64,000 nucleotides of DNA, from positions 124,001 through 188,000 of the forward strand of contig NZ_JBHTHA010000009.1 in assembly GCF_042676385.1 (NCBI RefSeq). The letters are read 5' to 3'. The notes below the pieces were generated by a model, which did no database searches, was not told the DNA's origin, and saw only the letters and a list, made by a program, of their open reading frames with translations. Source of the stretch: Paenibacillus_E sp042676385. GTDB taxonomy: Bacteria; Bacillota; Bacilli; Paenibacillales; NBRC-103111. Below are positions 61,293 to 64,000 of the stretch, piece after piece. Every line of letters begins with the position of its first letter. The stretch's first letter is position 1. Position numbers and translations under genes: made by a program.

Positions 61293-62648
61293 TTGAACAA
61301 ACGTAGAGGTTTACAAACTTTAGCAGCTGGCGTAGCGCTTGGCATGGTCGTTACGGGATGCTCATCCACAGGCAGCTCAAAAGAGAGCGCTTCCACAGAT
61401 GTCGCAAAAGCGACTGCTTCCGCAACAGCAGCGGCACAATCGGGCAAAGAAGTAAAAATCACCCTGCTGAATTCCAAAGGTGAAATTCAAGCGCAAATGG
61501 AAGAAGCCGCGAAAACGTTCAAGCAGGACAACCCGAACATTACGCTTGAAGTGCTTCCGGTTCCGGCAGGCCAATCACCGTTCGAACGTGCATCTGCGCT
61601 CTACGCTTCCGGCAACCCGGCTACGATCACAATGCTGGATCCGGCTGACGTAAGCAAGTTCAAAGATCGAATTCTCGATCTCTCCGGAGAGAAATGGGTC
61701 ACAGATGCGGTGGACAAAAGCCTGGATACCAAAACAACCGACGGCAAAGTCATGGCATTTCCTTTTTCAGTAGAAGGTTACGGATTTATTTATAGCAAAC
61801 CGATTTTGGATAAAGCGGTAGGCGGTACTTTCGACCCGGGAACGATCAAGACGACGAACGATCTTGAAGGTCTGTTCAAAAAGATCGAAGCATCCGGCGT
61901 AGCGCCACTCGTCATCTCGCCGATGGATTGGTCGCTAGGCGCGCACTATTTGGAATTGGCGTACGCGGCACAGTCGCCTGATACGGCCAAGGTTGCAGCT
62001 TACATCGATCAGTTGAAAGCGGGCAAGGGAGATCTTGGCCACAATGCGGTATTTAATGGTCTGATGAATACATTTGATGTAATGACGAAGTACAATCTGG
62101 ATAAAGTGTCCCCGCTCACCGGCGTTTACGAGAGAGGTCCGGAAGTATTGGGTAAAGGGCAAGCAGGCATCTGGTTCATGGGGAACTGGGCTTGGCCGAA
62201 TATCAAAAGCTCTGACACGGCTAAGGCGCAATACGGTTTCCTGCCTGTCCCGGTCAGCAACAATCCGGATGATTTTGGCAACACGCAAATCACCGCTTCC
62301 GTTTCCAAACGTCTGGTTCTGGATAAAGAACACAGCACGCCTGAGCAGCAGGCAGCGGCGAAGAAATTCCTGGAGTGGATGGTGTACGAGAAGAACGGCC
62401 AAGATTTTGTCGTAAACAAAGCTAGCATTATCCCTGCATTCAAGAACAATAAGCTGGAGCCGCAGGATCCGCTCGCCAAGTCCATTATGGATTATATCGC
62501 TAGAGGCAAAACGATGGAGTCCGTGCCGACGCTTCCGGCTGACCACTGGGCGAAAAACGGAGCTTCCATGCAAAAATATTTGGCGAAAGCGGGAGACCGC
62601 GCTGTACTTGTAAAGGAAATTGAAGATTACTGGAAATCAGTGAAATAA
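61293..62648 (+). CDS. Sugar-binding lipoprotein of the third ABC importer
   Basis: 451-residue family 1 binding protein with lipobox VTGC (Cys near residue 23) and the usual Ser/Ala/Thr linker. Body motifs FKQDNPNITLEVLPVP and NWAWPNIKSSDTAK. It starts at TTG 61293, with GGGGGA as ribosome site; no ATG fits. It heads an importer operon followed by two permeases and is probably repressed by the LacI protein and subject to catabolite control. Ligand unknown. Confidence 0.9.
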   Translation: MNKRRGLQTLAAGVALGMVVTGCSSTGSSKESASTDVAKATASATAAAQSGKEVKITLLNSKGEIQAQMEEAAKTFKQDNPNITLEVLPVPAGQSPFERASALYASGNPATITMLDPADVSKFKDRILDLSGEKWVTDAVDKSLDTKTTDGKVMAFPFSVEGYGFIYSKPILDKAVGGTFDPGTIKTTNDLEGLFKKIEASGVAPLVISPMDWSLGAHYLELAYAAQSPDTAKVAAYIDQLKAGKGDLGHNAVFNGLMNTFDVMTKYNLDKVSPLTGVYERGPEVLGKGQAGIWFMGNWAWPNIKSSDTAKAQYGFLPVPVSNNPDDFGNTQITASVSKRLVLDKEHSTPEQQAAAKKFLEWMVYEKNGQDFVVNKASIIPAFKNNKLEPQDPLAKSIMDYIARGKTMESVPTLPADHWAKNGASMQKYLAKAGDRAVLVKEIEDYWKSVK

Positions 62649-62730
62649 ATGATAAATAGGCATGGGTAAGACGTCGTCCGTCTTATCCATGTCTGCATTT
62701 GACTAAAGCTAAGTGAGTGAGGGATTTATC

Positions 62731-63615
62731 ATGATTGCTGAAAAAGGAAGAGGGGAGAGGCTCCGCCTGCGCCTTCTGTTCACGGGCCCGACCTTATTTG
62801 CCTTCGTGACGGTAATGATCATTCCGTTCCTGTTCGGGATCTATTTAACGTTTACGAACTGGGACGGCATCTCGACGACACACACCTTTGTAGCTCTGCA
62901 AAATTACGGGTCTGTGTTTAAGGACGCGGAGTTCTGGAAATCTTTTGTCCTAACGCTTAAATATGTGTTTGCGACGGTTGTGCTTATTAATATCGTGGCG
63001 TTTTTGCTGGCTTATGTACTGACAAGCGGGCTCAAGGGGCAGAGCTTCTTCCGCGCCGGCTTCTTCGTACCGAACCTCGTCGGTGGTATCATGCTCGGCT
63101 TTGTATGGCAGTTTATTTTCTCCAATGTGCTCGTTTATTTCGGACAAAAATATCATCTGCCATGGCTGCAAGCTTCGTGGCTCGTAACGCCGGACAAGGC
63201 GATGTGGACGATGATCGTCGTGACGGTATGGCAGTATTCCGGTTACATGATGGTGATCTATGTGGCCGGGCTTATGAACGTACCGAAAGATATATTGGAG
63301 GCATCCAGTATCGACGGCGCATCCAGCTTGGCCAGATTGGTCAAAATTGTGCTTCCGCTCACGATTCCTTCTTTTATTGTGTGTGTATTTTTGTCACTGC
63401 AGCGCGGGTTCATGGTCTATGACCTGAATATTTCACTGACCAAGGGCGGACCCTTCAAAAGCACGGAAATGGTGTCCATGCACGTCTATCAAAAAGCCTT
63501 CCTGTCCCGCGATTATGGAGTAGGTCAAGCAGAGGCACTGATCTTGTTCCTGCTGGTAGCTGTGATTACGCTCATTCAGGTCTACTACAGCAAGAAAATG
63601 GAGGTGGAGGCGTGA
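62731..63615 (+). CDS. ABC sugar permease (MalF-like)
   Basis: 294-residue permease with six transmembrane helices and EAA loop EASSIDGASSLARLVKIVLP. ATG 62731 follows GTGAGGGA with 7 nt; the upstream GTG at 62713 has no ribosome site. The TGA shares one base with the next ATG. Confidence 0.9.
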   Translation: MIAEKGRGERLRLRLLFTGPTLFAFVTVMIIPFLFGIYLTFTNWDGISTTHTFVALQNYGSVFKDAEFWKSFVLTLKYVFATVVLINIVAFLLAYVLTSGLKGQSFFRAGFFVPNLVGGIMLGFVWQFIFSNVLVYFGQKYHLPWLQASWLVTPDKAMWTMIVVTVWQYSGYMMVIYVAGLMNVPKDILEASSIDGASSLARLVKIVLPLTIPSFIVCVFLSLQRGFMVYDLNISLTKGGPFKSTEMVSMHVYQKAFLSRDYGVGQAEALILFLLVAVITLIQVYYSKKMEVEA

Positions 63616-64000
63616 TGGCAGGCACCAAAACTTCTTTAAACGGGCTCAAAATCGTTCTCTTATCGCTCTGCTTCATCCTGTTCGTGTTTCCGTTCGGACT
63701 TCTGCTTCTCAATTCGTTTAAAGGCAACAAAGCCATTGTAGGCAGCCCCCTGGCGTTTCCGGCCAAGCTCGATTTCACGAATTACGTTAATGCTTTCGAT
63801 AAAATGAAGTACCTGCACAGTTTCTCCAATTCGCTCGTGATTACGGTATCCAGCGTGCTGCTGCTTGCTCTCTTTACGGCGATGACGGCGCATTATTTCG
63901 TACGTAATAACAACAAATTCAACCAATATACATTCCTGCTCATGGTTGCTTCGATGATTATTCCGTTTCAGGCGATTATGATTCCGCTTGTCAAAATTTA
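63615..64000 (+). CDS. ABC sugar permease (MalG-like), cut by window end
   Basis: First 128 codons of a permease (ATG 63615, overlapping the previous stop by one base). Visible are the first transmembrane helix (LSLCFILFVFPFGLLLLNSF), the typical SFKGNKAI-type loop and further helices to MIIPFQAIMIPLVKI. It pairs with the preceding permease. The EAA loop lies beyond the window. Confidence 0.9.
   Translation, partial: MAGTKTSLNGLKIVLLSLCFILFVFPFGLLLLNSFKGNKAIVGSPLAFPAKLDFTNYVNAFDKMKYLHSFSNSLVITVSSVLLLALFTAMTAHYFVRNNNKFNQYTFLLMVASMIIPFQAIMIPLVKI

Noticed and set aside
1..64000. Insertion sequences, prophage or transfer RNA genes
   Set aside because: No transposase, integrase or phage motif was found in any frame, and no rRNA or tRNA cloverleaf was recognised by eye; short elements could still be missed.

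Overview
The window is chromosomal DNA of a spore-forming Bacillota, most likely a Paenibacillus-type soil bacterium. The evidence is the gene repertoire: YesM/YesN-type two-component pairs beside sugar ABC importers, many LacI and LysR regulators, a Spo0E-like small protein, a YuaF/flotillin operon with a sigma-W-type promoter, and two secreted GH31 transglycosylases whose lengths (1093 and 1284 residues) equal those I recall for CtsY and CtsZ of the cycloalternan (cyclic tetrasaccharide) system. Codon use is mixed and GC content is moderate to high, with several very GC-rich patches inside genes.

Layout. 1-9.6 kb: N-carbamoylputrescine amidase, two LysE-type exporters, a DUF1232 protein, a LysR/old-yellow-enzyme divergent pair, an alpha/beta hydrolase-TetR operon behind a hairpin-rich tandem repeat, a branched-chain aminotransferase with a divergent LysR, and a 55-residue Spo0E-like protein. 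9.6-22.2 kb: a chemoreceptor, a TetR-controlled membrane-protein operon with near-identical operators, a THUMP/UPF0020-type methyltransferase, small metabolic and regulatory genes, and fumC. 22.3-31 kb: an ABC importer (lipoprotein plus two permeases), a YesMN pair, a KDPG/KDPGal-type aldolase and galactonate dehydratase, forming a sugar-acid uptake and catabolic unit without its kinase. 31-37 kb: cold-shock genes, an NDH-2-like oxidoreductase, a CBS protein, an amidohydrolase remnant and a copper-amine-oxidase-N-like lipoprotein. 37.2-53.6 kb: LacI, two permeases, a binding lipoprotein, a cytosolic GH15-like/GH31 fusion, a thioesterase-like protein with a cysteine nucleophile, then secreted ctsY and ctsZ. 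54-59.5 kb: a secreted SH3-like repeat protein, YuaF-like NfeD, flotillin and a second SH3-like protein. 59.6-64 kb: LacI plus a third ABC importer, cut off by the window end.

How they work together. In the 37-53.6 kb block the secreted pair would convert starch or malto-oligosaccharides into cycloalternan outside the cell, the importer would take it up, and the cytosolic GH31 would open it. None of the three ABC importers has its own ATPase, so all presumably share an MsmX-type ATPase encoded elsewhere.

The most unusual signal is intergenic. At eight or more places there are short elements, mostly 23-bp imperfect dyads, whose centres alternate 51 and 61-62 bp apart (period about 113 bp). 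Three unrelated sequence classes obey the same spacing. Five and six helical turns would put every element on one face of the DNA. I know of no described element with this architecture.
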